Positions 10,838 to 22,497 of a stretch of DNA of 64,000 nucleotides are shown here, piece after piece. This stretch comes from Halichondria panicea. Lineage: Eukaryota; Porifera; Demospongiae; Suberitida; Halichondriidae. Below the pieces are notes generated by a model that did no database searches, had not been told where the DNA came from, and was given only the letters and a program-made list of their open reading frames with translations. Both the position numbers and the translations under genes were made by a program. The first letter of the stretch is position 1, and every line of letters starts with the position of its first letter. Location: NCBI RefSeq assembly GCF_963675165.1, contig NC_087384.1, forward strand, positions 4,519,182 through 4,583,181, read 5' to 3'.

Positions 10838-13800
10838 ATGAAAGCTGTGTGTGTACCATTTGTACTACTATTGATGTTCCATCTCAGTCAAGGTTTGCAT
10901 ACCGTATTAATGATCGCCTTAAATCATAATAATTATCATTGTAGCTTGTGCATATGTGTTCGTCCGTTAATACGTATGATATTTATAATTATGATATTAA
11001 TTTATATAGGGGTCTATTGTTCTTTAATACTGCTATACACCTAATACAATTGCCAATACCCTGCTAGTTACATGTGGTGTTCTTCAATACTTAAATCAAT
11101 CAACCAACGTTAACCTTCACATTATTGTACCGTATATCTGGTTTCGAATGCGAAGTTCTTTCGATTGTGAATTGTGGGGAGTGGGTGGTCTCAGAGAGAC
11201 TTCTTTCAAGTTTTTGCATAGATAGCAAACGAACGACACGCAGAGAGTGGAGCATGCTATTCGCCAAAATTAGAAACGCAATAGGATTTGTACAGTATCA
11301 TTTGCAAATGATAAACTACGCATTCAAAACTCGGTATTTTATTTCGATTCTTTAGCCCAGTTTACGGTACAACCAGTGTCGGTGGTGCAGGCCGAAGGTG
11401 TGGACGCAGTGTTTGAGTGTCTGTATCCTGGTGCTGTAAGCCACAGTTGGGGAATCAATGGAACTTTCCCAGCAGATGATGAATTCCCACATATTTTTAA
11501 TTTTACTCGTACCCAACCGTCTGGTGATACCCCAGCAGCAACACTGACCATCCCAGCCACAGCACATTACAACAACACTGTGGTGCAGTGTGAGGTAGTG
11601 GTTAGAGGAGTAGGATTCAGACTGACCGAGAATGCTACCTTGACGATATTTCGTAAGTTCCTCATACATTTCCATCTACAGCCCCTCACCGTATCCGTGT
11701 CATAAAATCTATTACTACAGCCATTACTGTTAATGCAAGTAATGATACGGATACGATCATTTTGTCATGGGCGGACCTCAACTTTACCACTAACCTCATG
11801 TACTGTGTGAACTTCAACAAAATGACAATTGTCTGCAATAAGACACTTCCTCCAGTGTGTGGACTGACTGAAACGCAGTACACTTTCAAGTATCCCAACC
11901 ACAGTTTGTATGACACTTTTTTTTTCACCGTGACTCCTGTTGATGGAGGGAATCAGATAAAAGGAACAGCTAGTGAACCAGTTGCTGGATCATTTACATC
12001 AGCCAGAGGTGACCAGTGTACTTACTGATCATGGTTCTTTGTGGTTTATAAATATTCTCTACAGGTGTAACAACAGTTGTCAGCCAAGGAGAAGACTCAG
12101 ATGAAAAATATGTGATGTTCGAAGCAATGGTAATATCACTATTATTGTATATCAATGGTCTAATTGTTATTTTTTCAGGTCCCTGAATGTACACTGTTTA
12201 CTTTGTATCGAGTGGAATTTGGATCACTAGTAGGGTCTCAGAATGGTACTCTTAACGCATCTGGAAATGTTTCGATCACCTTCTCACTTCCTACTGACAT
12301 TCTAACAAGTATCTCTGTGACACTCACTGCTGCTAATGGAATTGACCTGATGTTTGAGAGTTCATTAAGTGAGTAAATCTCTGTTTCACTTTACATGGAG
12401 TCATAATACTCTTCAGGTACTAGTGATATTCAAAGACTTCTACCTGAGACTGATTGTTCCGAAAGCCTCAGTATGTGTGGCCGTATTGAATATGCTGTGG
12501 ATTCTTTTTCTCCTGGGGCTCTAATGTATTTAGTTCCCACCACAAGTGAGTCCAGCAGCATTATGTTGGCTGTGCCAAGGAGGGGTGATAATTTCAGTAT
12601 CGGCCACATACCTCCTGGAAGATACAGTCTCCTTGCTTTTGACTTGGAGAACAACAGTCTACCAAGAATGCCATTCTCTCTAGCGTCTACAAGTGAGATT
12701 GTGGAAGTGAGGACGTCAAGAGGTAAGTGTGTAATGGTGCGCATGTATAATTATATCAATTACAGGGATTTGCTGAGTTCTTGCAACTGCAATATTGAGA
12801 GCAGAACTACCTGTCACGTGAACAGTTATGTAATTCTGGCTCATTCCAATCCAATAAAGCCTTTAGGCCATTTATTTTGGGAAAAAATCGAACTATACAG
12901 GAGGCTTTGTTCTGCATTGCAAGCCTTTGTACCACAGTTCAAAGCTATCCTTGAGCATTTCCAAACATTTTGTGAGCTACTATTAGTCTGTCACACAACC
13001 TGTGTCACAGACCTGTGTATCCAGCTGGTAAGACAGATTTTACTGAGACTAGTGATATACTTTCAACAGCTTGCAGGCAGCTGGGGCAAGTAGTAGCTTA
13101 CAAAACGATTAGAATCTCAAGGATAGCTTCAGCTGACAAGGTCTTTCCTATGTAAGTCGATGTTTTCCCAGTTTAACAAAAATAAACGGCTCTATTGGAG
13201 AAAAATTTGTTTGGAATGAGCCACAATTCAATCTTGTTACATAACGGTTCACGTGACAGGTACTTCCGCTCTCGACATTGAGTTGCAAGAACTCTTCAAA
13301 TCCCTGTAAACACTGTGAGTACTAACTGCATTGTGCATGTAGCCAATGGTAGAACGCCTACCCGTTAGTGAGAGAAGGAGTTCATTGGTGAGAGCCATAG
13401 ACAATGCTGAACAACAAATGTTTGTGTACAGTGTATATGTATGGCTCATACACTAACATACGTAGTATATACAGTCATGTACAGTGTATATAATAATTTA
13501 TAAGAGGAAATGCACTGTTGTCACGTAGGCTGAACACCATGCGTGTGTGGCTAACAAACATATGTTTTTGTGTATGTGGGTGCATCACTAACAGTTGACA
13601 GTTGTTATTGTACATGTGTGCATTTCTAGGAACTGCTGCTCCCCTGCCCAATGGTGTAGGGAACATTACCGTTAAGTTACTCAGTGGAGATGTTGAAGTG
13701 AACTGCTCTATACCTGTAACGAACTGCTTAGTATTGGTTCATTCAATCAACTCTCCAGAACAATTGTTTGTCCAGCTCATCAACTTTACTGATGACAGAA

Positions 13801-16800
13801 CTATTGTCTTCTCGGTTGATTTAATTGGTAATGTCACAGTAGCAGTGCTCACTTGGGGGGAAAATAACTCTATATTTGAGGGTCAGTTGTCCTTCATCAC
13901 CCAACTGGAAATATATACCGGTAAGAAGATTAGTTATGTGTGTTTTAGTCAGTCTGCATGGGTTGTATGTTACCATGTAGGAGTATTGAATTTTAACAGG
14001 CACATAATTTAACCACCATTTTATTGTTCCCAGCAGTGATGAGTTCCACCACAACTGTTACAACCACTACCACGAACACAACCACGCCAATCATTTCGAT
14101 TCCTGGCGATGGGTCTTTGCGGACACTACCCATTCCAGTAGTAGCAGGTCAGTCAAAACTAAACCATCAACTATAGGATAGAATTAACTGGGTCTACGGT
14201 CAGAGGTTCCCTCTACATGCACATGCACTAATAAACTTTTTGCGTTCTTGTTGCAGGCATTGTGATTGCTACACTGGTGTTGGTGTGCATTTCCTTGGTT
14301 GTTTTAGTTCTTGTGGTTCTAGTCGTAATAAAGAAGACTAAACGAGGCAGAAAGGTGTTAAATTCCAGCTACAGTCACATGAATAGGTACGCCCATTGTT
14401 AAAATGCACTTAATCACCTTGTACCGATTTACATTTACACGATTGAACATGTACATGTATACTGTATGATCATCCTAAGTGGAGTTTCAACTATTCAGTT
14501 TTTTTTTATACCCGTGGACACACACACTGTCTTCCTTTTCAGAACTCGTCACTTCAATGGATACAGCAATGTAAGTAGGAAAGTTAATATATGTACACCT
14601 GTCCAACATTACATGTACACCTGTACATGTTGCATACACGTACAATGTGGATGATTAATCAATATGCCCACATGATATTACAGTAAGTAAGGCTGATTAG
14701 GCTGTGCCAATTGTTGTGATAACCTTCTAGTGCAAAGGAAAATTTAACCCGAAACCCACCAGAATTCACCTAAGACCACCTAATTAACAAACGTTTTCCA
14801 GGTGGCCATGCCCCTGGGTTCCCCTAGCCGGTGACACACTCCACGTGCCTTATTTTCCCCCTCTACTTCAAATCCTGTATGACACCCTGTAATAAATACA
14901 CAGAATGTATTTAGTCGGGATTGAAAGTACATAACACTTCCTTGATTATAACTCGTCAAACTGTGTTGTCTACAGAATGAAGGTGTTGAATTGACACCAG
15001 ATTCTGTTGTTGATGTGTGCAAGGATGTCAATTACGACACAGCTGGCAGCGGTATTGCCTTGTCATCAACTTACGATGTAATCCGTGAAGAGAACTTACA
15101 CGACAAAGTTGACAATGGCATTTCACCGTATGATGTGCTTCAAACTGAGGACCTTTCCGGTATCGGTAGTGGACCAGCATCACTGTATGACGTAGCACGT
15201 AAGGAGAACATGTATGACTCAGCAGACGCCACACGATCTCCTTATGACGTGGTCAGTAGCGATCACTTACCGCCTGACTACGAGACCGTAGAATCAGTCA
15301 AGGCTGCAATGTCACCCACTTCACTGTTACCCCCACCCCTACCCCCTCCTATGATCCGAAAGAGCAGTGAGGCTCCGTCTCTTCCTGCCCCATATGACTC
15401 GGGAGTGGATACTCTTCTTTTAGATAGTGTCGTTAACGGGTCGGTTGAGAATGATGTTGTCAAGGACGAGTCAAGGCAAGGATATGAGAAGTGTGCTGAT
15501 AAGACAAAAGACGATACTGATGACGACGAAGAAGAGGAAAAGGTCATAGTTGAGGTAAGCAGATGATCCCACAAATTTGTAAATGAACACTTAAAAATTA
15601 ACTTGATTGCATGACGCAAGTTTTCCCTTTAAGACAGAGGATATAGCGATGTCCCGTAGAATTGCTACTATATATATGCATGTAATATACCATAAATGCT
15701 TGATCAGAGGCGCCGCGGCTACTAAATGTTTCAGTTTGCTGGTGGAGGAGGCTACAATTCGAGAGAGGCCGCTGTTAGAGAGTGGCGTTCATTAGGCCCC
15801 CCAGTTTGTTTACCATCAAAAGTTATTTTCACCTGCACAAACTCGAAAGTCTTTCAAAAGTACTAACAAGCTGCTACCTACCTAGCCGCTACCATACCTT
15901 AGATACCAGTATTCACGTGCAGAGACTTAGCCTCAAACTTCACTGAGGCTACTATTTGAGAGCGGCTTCTATTGCACTGAAAATGGGCTGTAGGGAGCTA
16001 GGCTACTATTTGAGTGCGGCTTTTTTACAAGAGCGGCCTCTGATCAAACATATACGGTATTCATTCATTCAGTAAGTATGATTCCTTTCCTACTATTGCA
16101 CAATACGATCTAAAGACCAGAGGTATATGTAATACGTCGTTGGTAATACAGAGATTTAACTGTCTTCTCCTGTTACTCGCAGTCTATTTGCACCTGCCAG
16201 TATCCAGGCGCAATGTTAATTAATGGCTGGCTTATGATTTTTCCTCACTCTCATAGCACCTGTATGTGATGGTCAAAGCAGAGCCAGGTGCCAACTCAGA
16301 CGAGTCAGTACACCCCACAAGAGTCGTGTACGCTCAGGTGAACAAGAAGAAACAGAAGCCTGTCAATCTTACTGGGTCAGCTGCAGCTGGTGAGCACTAA
16401 TATGGTTGTGTTTACTTTTGTTAGTCTTCTCTAATTCAATGGAAAACCACACTGTGGTTAATCCTGTCATGTACATTGTCAGGGTTCTGCCTACAGTGGT
16501 CGTTTAGGTAAGCTGCGACCACCACTAGATATTTTCCGACCACCACTTAGCCTTTTCCGACCACTGTTTTACATTCTACAAGTACTGGCTAGTCCAGTTT
16601 AGCTGCTAGTCTTGGCTTACCAGTTTTACTGTCTTGATGCGCCTTATATAGAGCTAACTATTAATTGAACTCTACTACGCATGACCAATTGAAGCTGCAG
16701 CATGGCTTTGTTGAGTTCGAGGAGTATTGCAGCTAGCTAGCTAGCTATACTCTGCCTTAAAACAGGGAGTTGGACCACCTGCTAAGGGAAAGACAAGCTA

Positions 16801-17694
16801 GATAGTGAGCAACTGGGTCCAGTTAATACTTCCAAACACTGATTATGACCCGGCCTGTGATGAAGAATCTTAGTATAGCACCATACTGTACTGACATGAT
16901 GCAAGTACAACAATGTACATATATAATTATATCAGCTGTATACTTACATGGCTTACAACACATGCATGTTCAAATTTGTGTCCCCCTTCCCGTACACACC
17001 CCCTGCATGGGCGAATTTTCCCTCATCATTTTTAACCACCTCTCAAAATTCCTGGGCATGCAGAACCCTGCATTGTATAAGTCAAGTCAGTTTTCTACAA
17101 GAATTTGCACGATTTTTAAAAAAACTGGGTGACGTTCGATACACATACTAATCTAATCCTCTTAGTTGCTGCTCCCGTGAGGCGCTCACAGCTCACCCGT
17201 GACACCCTAAGGGCAGAGCTCCACCTTCTGGCAGGGAGGTGGGAGGACCTAGCGAGAGCACTAGACATGGACGAGGAGAAAAGGGACAATATCTTCAGTA
17301 ATAGCGAGAATGACCAACTGAGGCTGCATGAGCTGGTGGAGCTTTACTTCAGTAGCACACAATACAGACACACTTGGGAGGAAATGGTGCAAATGTTGAC
17401 AGATGTTGAGGAACATGGAATTGCTGGGAGAATTCAAGAGGATAAAGTTAATTCACAAGGTAAACTGACTCGTGAGCTGTATGATCACAATTGTTATTAG
17501 TATGTACACGGGTATGCTTGTACATGTAGGTTGTCCCTAATTTGGCTACTAATTCAATTGTGACGTTCATACAATACCTACATGTAATCGGAATACTTTT
17601 ACAACCTGATGTCGTTAGGCCATTGCAGAGGGTTGATTTTCTATTGTTCAACACAGGTACTGCGGAGCCAATCAAGCATGCTTCTGTAGTGTAA
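10838..17694 (+). CDS. Ig-type surface receptor with ITIM-like tail and C-terminal death domain (14-exon model)
   Basis: The exons I place are 10838-10892, 11356-11652, 11721-12008, 12065-12129, 12179-12368, 12417-12722, 13630-13920, 14037-14147, 14257-14386, 14543-14570, 14976-15554, 16257-16389, 17166-17459 and 17657-17694. All borders are GT-AG and every phase agrees, giving 2805 nt (934 residues plus TAA). Most introns are phase 1, as expected for shuffled extracellular modules. The order is signal peptide (1-18), Ig-like domain (19-117), FN3-like domain (118-213), three further beta-rich modules (214-497), Thr-rich stalk (about 498-534), membrane helix (about 535-555), basic stop-transfer KKTKRGRK, tyrosine tail (578-824), death domain (about 830-915) and a short end. 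The likely role is a plasma-membrane receptor that recruits SH2 proteins through tail phosphotyrosines and signals through death-fold contacts; this is inferred from domains. A degraded paralogue lies upstream at 459-5789. Ligand and gene name are unknown. Confidence is high in the exon chain and moderate in the function. Confidence 0.85.
11356..12008 (+). other. Ectodomain exons 2-3: Ig-like domain followed by FN3-like domain
   Basis: Exon 2 (11356-11652) encodes a canonical Ig fold signature: a Cys in FECLYPG, a Trp in HSWGINGTF and a second Cys in TVVQCEV, followed by the terminal strand FRLTENATLTIF. Exon 3 (11721-12008) begins with ITVNASNDTDTIILSW, has the core Trp of an FN3-type B strand, several Cys residues and the ending FTVTPVDGGNQIKG typical of FN3 F-G strands. 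Both exons are phase 1 at each end, so each domain is one shuffling unit. Numerous NxS/T sequons (NGT, NFT, NNT, NAT, NAS, NKT, NHS) indicate a secreted, glycosylated ectodomain. The FN3 assignment is less certain than the Ig assignment. Confidence 0.75.
12065..13920 (+). other. Ectodomain exons 4-7: further beta-rich extracellular modules
   Basis: Exons 12065-12129, 12179-12368, 12417-12722 and 13630-13920 add about 284 extracellular residues. Exon 6 contains two close Cys (DCSESLSMCGRIEY) and a Gly-Pro-Gly-Arg-Tyr turn (IPPGRYSLLAFDLE) reminiscent of carboxypeptidase-regulatory-like or FN3-like folds. Exon 7 (NITVKLLSGDVEVNCSI onward) has alternating hydrophobic strands and several N-glycosylation sequons. 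I do not recognise a definite family for these modules. The matching exons of the upstream pseudogene (1817-1881, 1935-2123, 2174-2496, from 2861) align closely and confirm the exon borders. Intron 6 (12723-13629) is enlarged by a 544-bp MITE. Confidence 0.65.
12763..13306. mobile_element. CAGGGATTTG-family TIR element in intron 6 of the receptor gene
   Basis: The inverted ends are CAGGGATTTG and CAAATCCCTG-like, with long inner arms (AGTTCTTGCAACT, CCTGTCACGTGAAC) repeated inverted at 13240-13300. The flanking dinucleotide is TA on both sides. The homologous intron of the pseudogene (near 2525-2545, gcaattaacactgtgag) is an empty site with a single TA. A second copy is at 57728-58329. The TA target suggests a mariner-like non-autonomous element. 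Confidence 0.75.
14037..14386 (+). other. Thr-rich stalk and single transmembrane helix (exons 8-9)
   Basis: Exon 8 (14037-14147) encodes a stalk with a run of Thr (MSSTTTVTTTTTNTTTP), likely O-glycosylated and extended. Its acceptor is a tandem cagcag, so splicing at 14033 or 14036 adds or omits one residue without changing frame. Exon 9 (14257-14386) encodes a strongly hydrophobic helix starting GIVIATLVLVCISLVVLV and followed by KKTKRGRK, the positive-inside stop-transfer signal of a type I membrane protein. In the upstream paralogue the acceptor for this exon is mutated from cag to cat. Confidence 0.8.
14976..16389 (+). other. Cytoplasmic tyrosine tail with ITIM-like motifs (exons 11-12)
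   Basis: Exon 11 (14976-15554) and exon 12 (16257-16389) encode an acidic, tyrosine-rich tail. Motifs that fit the ITIM pattern [SIVL]xYxx[ILV] are STYDVI (Tyr about 620), SPYDVL (about 639), SPYDVV (about 677) and VVYAQV (about 805). Near misses are SLYDVA (about 658), PDYETV (about 689) and LYVMV (about 783). Spaced YDV repeats of this kind bind tandem SH2 domains such as those of SHP phosphatases or adaptors in vertebrate Ig receptors; that partner assignment is inference. A Pro-rich stretch (LLPPPLPPPMIR) could bind SH3 or EVH1 domains. Exon 11 ends at ...VIVE before gtaagc. Confidence 0.75.
15685..16063. mobile_element. MITE in intron 11 of the receptor gene
   Basis: Terminal repeats TTGATCAGAGGC near 15700 and GCCTCTGATCAAACATATAC near 16040 are inverted. 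A related sequence in the opposite orientation occurs near 60960-61130. The inner part has repeated GAGGCTAC and GCGGC segments. Confidence 0.5.
17166..17459 (+). other. Death domain exon (exon 13)
   Basis: This 294-nt phase 1-1 exon encodes a six-helix death-fold pattern: LHLLAGRWEDLARALDM (first helices with the conserved Trp-x-x-Leu-Ala), then MDEEKRDNIFSN, LRLHELVELYFSS, YRHTWEEMVQMLTDV and EEHGIAGRIQ. Death domains mediate homotypic oligomerisation in apoptosis and innate signalling. The exon is joined by clean splice sites to the tail exon (16257-16389) and the last exon (17657-17694). It has no counterpart in the upstream pseudogene, where the same intron is only about 150 bp. Because it is phase 1-1, it could be skipped without a frameshift. 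Confidence 0.8.
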
Positions 17695-19757
17695 AATGGA
17701 TTGTTGTGACCGTATTCAGCCCACTGCAAGTACAGCCCTAGCTGAACAATTATTTGTCATCATAATTATATACGGTCAATAATTTTACAGATTGTACATT
17801 TTCAACTTTCCCCTCACTGGCCTCTGTAGACTATCCATTAATTTTCCAAAAGTTATTGTTTCATATTATTATTACTCGTTAATTGTTTTGGTTCCTCGTT
17901 CGTATATAATTAGGCCTTGGCAAATTTTGCAATAGGGAATAACGCTAGTGCATTTCTGAAAAAACATGGAATACGAGAATATTTGTAACGCTTATGTACT
18001 AGAATTATACGATACAAACTAGCTATTATACATACCACTGTACAATAATTATAGTGTTGAAAGTACCCTTGCTAGTCATTCCTGAAATCCTTTGTAGTGA
18101 ATCTGACTCACTCATTTAATCTGCCGGGGCCTATTCTCACTCCCTTATTCCCTTTTTATCTCCCCCCCCCCCCCCATCCTCTCTCTCATTAGGCATCTGT
18201 TGCATTACATACTCTAACACTCCAAGTCCTTCTGTCTCTTTGTCTCTTCCTTCTCCCCCTTTTCTCTTTAATTACCTCTTCCTATATGTTATGGCTCCCT
18301 AGCCCCTTTCTCTTCTTCTCCCTCCTGTCCCTATCGTTTCTGTTTCTCCTCTTTCTCTCTCCCCCCCTGCTGTATCATATTTACACACACTCCTTTCACT
18401 CTCCCTCTCCCTCTCTTCCTTGCTGCATGCCATATATCTTTACTTCGTCTATATAGCACACTTCCCCTCTCCCCCTCTCCCCCTCTCTTCCTCTCTCGTC
18501 GTAGTTGCGGTTACACGTCTGCACCTATAGTCTATAACACAACCCTACTTCTCTTCCTCTCTTCCGCTCAATTAGGCACTCTCTGTCTTTCTCCTTTTTT
18601 AGTAGACCATAATAGGTATAGATATCCTAGTTGTTACGATTTTATTTGTTGAACATGTCATTGATGATTATTTATTCGTTTTAGTGATCATAATTATTAT
18701 ATGTACCGGACTTGTTTTGTGGGTGTGTTATATTGTGCATTGTGATGCCAATTGAAAACTGAACCCATATATATCTATCTATAACTGCTTGTCTTTAGTT
18801 AGTGGTTATTGGAAATTTAATTTATACACTCACCTTCTCCCGGCTCCCCTTCCCTTATCATCATTATACTTCGAGTATGCTAAGCAAGAAGCTGCCTTAT
18901 AGCGGATCATTTTTTTTAGAAATTTTCGTATTTGTACATGCAGTTCAGGAAATTAAATCTAAAAATAATTCCGTAGTTTTAATTTTCGTATGATGCTCTT
19001 TATTTATACGAAAATTTCCACCGTATGAAAATAGCCCGTTATATACAGTACAGTAGACTCTCGCTATTCCGGCTCTCTGATGGCCACCTCGGCCATTTGG
19101 TTTGGCATGGATTGCTAGCAAGATGTTTACTGCCAAAACTCACCCTGAAGTATGGCCACTCGCTATTCCGTATACTGGCCAGTGCTGGCTGGCCCAAACT
19201 AGGTTCAGTACGTTTTTACGGCCAAATATGATGTTTTGGGTGTGGTTTGGCAGATAAAATTGGATTACACTTAAATAGAGAACAGAATGATTAATTATCC
19301 TCGAGACAAGAACCGCAAAATTAGTCATTAGATTCGAGGTAAAGTTGTTTTTAAGCCGCGGCTATTTCCTGAATTACAGCCACCTCGTTATTCCGGCCAA
19401 GCTGCATGGTCCCAGAGGTGTGATGTACCACTATAACTCCTGTGGTTGCCATGCAAGTACAAGTAACAGCACTGGTCCAGTGGATATCCGGCTTACCTCC
19501 TCCACAAAAAAATGTGTCTGCACTATAATTATAGCATCTTTTTAGCAACAAGCATGCATGGTCAATCATTTATCAACTCTCAGTTTTGCATTGTACTGCA
19601 AATATATGTATTCAGTACGCCTTTTTTGGTTAGAGGTCAACCTTGCACCAAATTATCAGCACCTATATCTTTATCTTGTGTTATTCAACTCTGTGCAATT
19701 ATACTCTTGACAAAATTAATGTGTCATCACTATTCCAGATGTGATATACTCCCTAGC

Positions 19758-19815
19758 TAGCCTCGATTCAAGGCCGATTAAAATACGTATTTTAATCGGC
19801 CTGGAATCGAGGCTA
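19758..19815. mobile_element. 58-bp palindromic TAGCCTCGA-family MITE
   Basis: It is almost a pure palindrome: TAGCCTCGATTCAAGGCCGA, an AT-rich centre, then the reverse complement ending GGAATCGAGGCTA. It is flanked by a perfect 9-bp repeat ctccctagc (19749-19757 and 19816-19824). Confidence 0.8.
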
Positions 19816-19917
19816 CTCCCTAGCTTGAAGTGCAATTGCTTTTCAGATGTATAGCTATGAATATAATTATAGCACCCTGCAGTTTATACTATAGCTGCAT
19901 GGAGTTAAGTTATAGTT

Positions 19918-19975
19918 AATTATGGCTTATAACCAACCAATGCCGAGGCTGAGGTTGGTTATAAACCATAATTAC
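19918..19975. repeat. Hairpin
   Basis: The arms TAATTATGGCTTATAACCAA and TTGGTTATAAACCATAATTA are inverted around a loop of about 15 bases. No other feature explains it; it is probably a transposon remnant. Confidence 0.5.
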
Positions 19976-20844
19976 TAGGCAACCAGTCAACAACTGATTT
20001 ATTTACTGCAAAAACAGCAAAACAGTCATTTGAACATCAATGGAGACAGTCAAACTTGCTCTCACAGCCACTTGTGCCTCAGAATATGCAGTTAGAACAG
20101 TTACAGCTGTCAAGTATGAGAGCTAGCTAGCTAGCTACTTCTCCAAACAGCTAGGTTCTAGACTACTGGAAGCTATAAACTTTGACCAGACCCGCCCACC
20201 ACCAATATTCAGCAGCTGCCATTTTCAATTTGCATTGCACAAGTCTACCAACACTGCTCTACCTCTGAGCCACAGCTTGACTAGAAAAACAGAGCAAGGA
20301 TTGAACTGCAGTGTTTCAAGCCTCATGAACATGTAATAAGTAGCTTAGACTGCTAGATCTAGCTAGCTCAGGTCAATATGACAATAGCACAAAACATAGT
20401 CTTTTTGCATGCTGTATTGCTATTTTACTGTGTACAAATTGTCAAGATGATTCAAAAGTTGAATAGTGCTTGTAGGAAGTAAAAATATGAGCCATATTCC
20501 ATACTTCCCTGGGGGAAGTAAAATATGGCTCGTATTCACTGGAAATCACCTAGGATACGGAGTGAATCAGTAAATAATAATTATATACTAATTGTGACTT
20601 ATCAATAAATTATTTTAACAAAAGCAGTTGAAAAGTATGTTTGTTTTCTGTTTAAGCTGTATAGTAATAATGATTACGCTTTCACTACAAACATCATTGT
20701 ACATAATTATTATGTCTGCATGCAGTGCATGTTGTTGATACTTTTGTAAAAACACTGAGTGTTTATCATAATTGCTATGATATAGTTATGTTTCTGTATG
20801 CTGGGCGTTGTGCTAGTGTATTCTGCTAACAGCAGTTAATGTAA

Positions 20845-22497
20845 TCAAGTGGTTGGTGGAAATAACGGTGCATATTCGCTTGGGTCACTGATACGATGTG
20901 GAAGGGCTTCGTTATTTGTAGACGATCCTGTCGGGTATGTAACTCGTCTTTGGTAGCAGCAGCTGAAACCACACCGTCTAGTAAGAGTAGATATCATTAA
21001 TGAAATGAACAATACCATGTACAGCATTAGTATACCTATAGTGATAATCACTAAAAATAATAATCCATCTAATATTCTGGAATGCCTCACGATAATTGTA
21101 TAAAGATAACCCTATCGCAAACACTAGTAGAAGAAAAGCATCAAAATAGTTGTAACGGTCTTTCTTGTATGGTCGTAGGCTAAGGATGATAGCAGGTGTA
21201 ATAATGAAGACCACTTGGTATACAATAAGGTGGTACGCCTGAGCACCAATGGCTATGAATATTATTCTCAGCAGTAGGTAGACGCCAGCAAACCATCGAC
21301 AGTCCCTATAGTACCAGGTGTTGTGCCGTTCTTGAAATAGCCCTGTGTGATGTTTGCTAGCTCGTGAATTAGAACACATTTGATTTTGCAAAAATAGAGA
21401 CATCTTTGAAAGAAACGATTCTGGTAGAATAGCAGAAACACTGCTGGTAGGAATACCATGGTAACAATAATGATTGATGATATTATAGCGAGTGGAATGT
21501 ATGTGCCCACATTGAAATCGGCTGCAAAGAAGAGGGTGTATGTTACATTTCCGTATTTGTCATACAAAGGTACTGGCTTTAAAAGGCTTAAAGAAATCGA
21601 GCAAAACCTACTATAGGATAGTAAAAAGAAGGTTGCAAATGCATTTACTTTTAGTTCCCAGCGTCTCCGAAACCTTGCTAAACACTTGTGAAAAGGCCTC
21701 CAGCAAATTACAATTATTTTGCATCCTTTGCCGTGGAGTAAAATAAACAAGTAGACAGCCAAAGTAAAAGCGATTGGATATAGAGCTGCTAGGTACTCCA
21801 ATGCTACGACTGTAAGTGTGCTCATGTGCTCACTGATGCAAAACGAAGGAATTAGGAACATAAAGAAGTCCAAATTGAATAGTCCCACAAAATCAGCGGA
21901 AAACTTATAAAAGGAATAAGAGTGGGTATATCCGCTGATATCAAATGGGTAATTTCTACACAATATCGTATTTATAACTCGAGCCATCAAAACAAAGCTA
22001 TTCAGAACTGGAGAGGCAAAATTTATCCTGAACACAATGACAATAACACAAATCAAAGTCAACGGTACTGTAAGCCTGACAAAGAAGAGTAGCCATCCTA
22101 AAGGTTGTGGCATGCATTTCTTACACTCTTTGTAGTACGAGAAGACGGCCGGTCCCAGTCCTGGTTGGCAGTTACTACAGAGCATTCCTGTGCGATTGAG
22201 AGGACCACACATCTCTTCATTAAGCCTTGATACATCAGAGGGTACATCATTGAATTTTGTAAGTCGACTTTTCGTGTTGTATGGGCACGGACCAAAATGC
22301 TCTGTGTCATTGTTGTAAGTTAGGCAGAATCCATCTAATATTTTTGTGTTGTTTGTCACATTTGAGCACTGCAATATACTAGTGATCTGTTGTCCACACA
22401 CACACTTGTTTGCTTGGCGTATAAACCATGTTGGGCATTCTTGACTGGATACTAGAACTACCTGTAGTACAATCACAATCACTCTGAGTATAATCAT
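20845..22497 (-). pseudogene. Multipass membrane protein, array copy A (two frameshifts)
   Basis: This is a member of the array family described at 37638-39302. The start used is the ATG at 22497, giving MIILRVIVIVLQVVLVSS as signal peptide. The frame is intact through the Cys-rich ectodomain and the first six membrane segments. It then shifts near 21308 (two extra bases before GTACCAGG) and again near 21058 (four extra bases in an A/T run); the sum restores the final frame, which ends PSEYAPLFPPTT. The last leucine of the dileucine motif is Phe here, as in copy B. It is probably non-functional unless the indels are sequence errors. Confidence 0.8.

Larger units (their letters stand above)
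17695..20844. other. Gene-free spacer between receptor gene and membrane-protein array
   Basis: No gene is supported here. The part 18120-18600 is strongly pyrimidine-rich with a poly-C run near 18165. At 19049 there is CAGTAGACTCTCGCTATTCC, which resembles pogo/Tigger transposon ends, with related segments to 19410. A 58-bp MITE sits at 19758-19815 and a hairpin at 19918-19975. The 3' flanking sequence of the membrane-protein unit begins near 20600. Confidence 0.55.

Noticed and set aside
17166-17459. Death domain as a stand-alone small gene
   Set aside because: Clean phase-matched splice sites on both sides join it to the receptor tail exon and the last exon, and it has no convincing start codon of its own.
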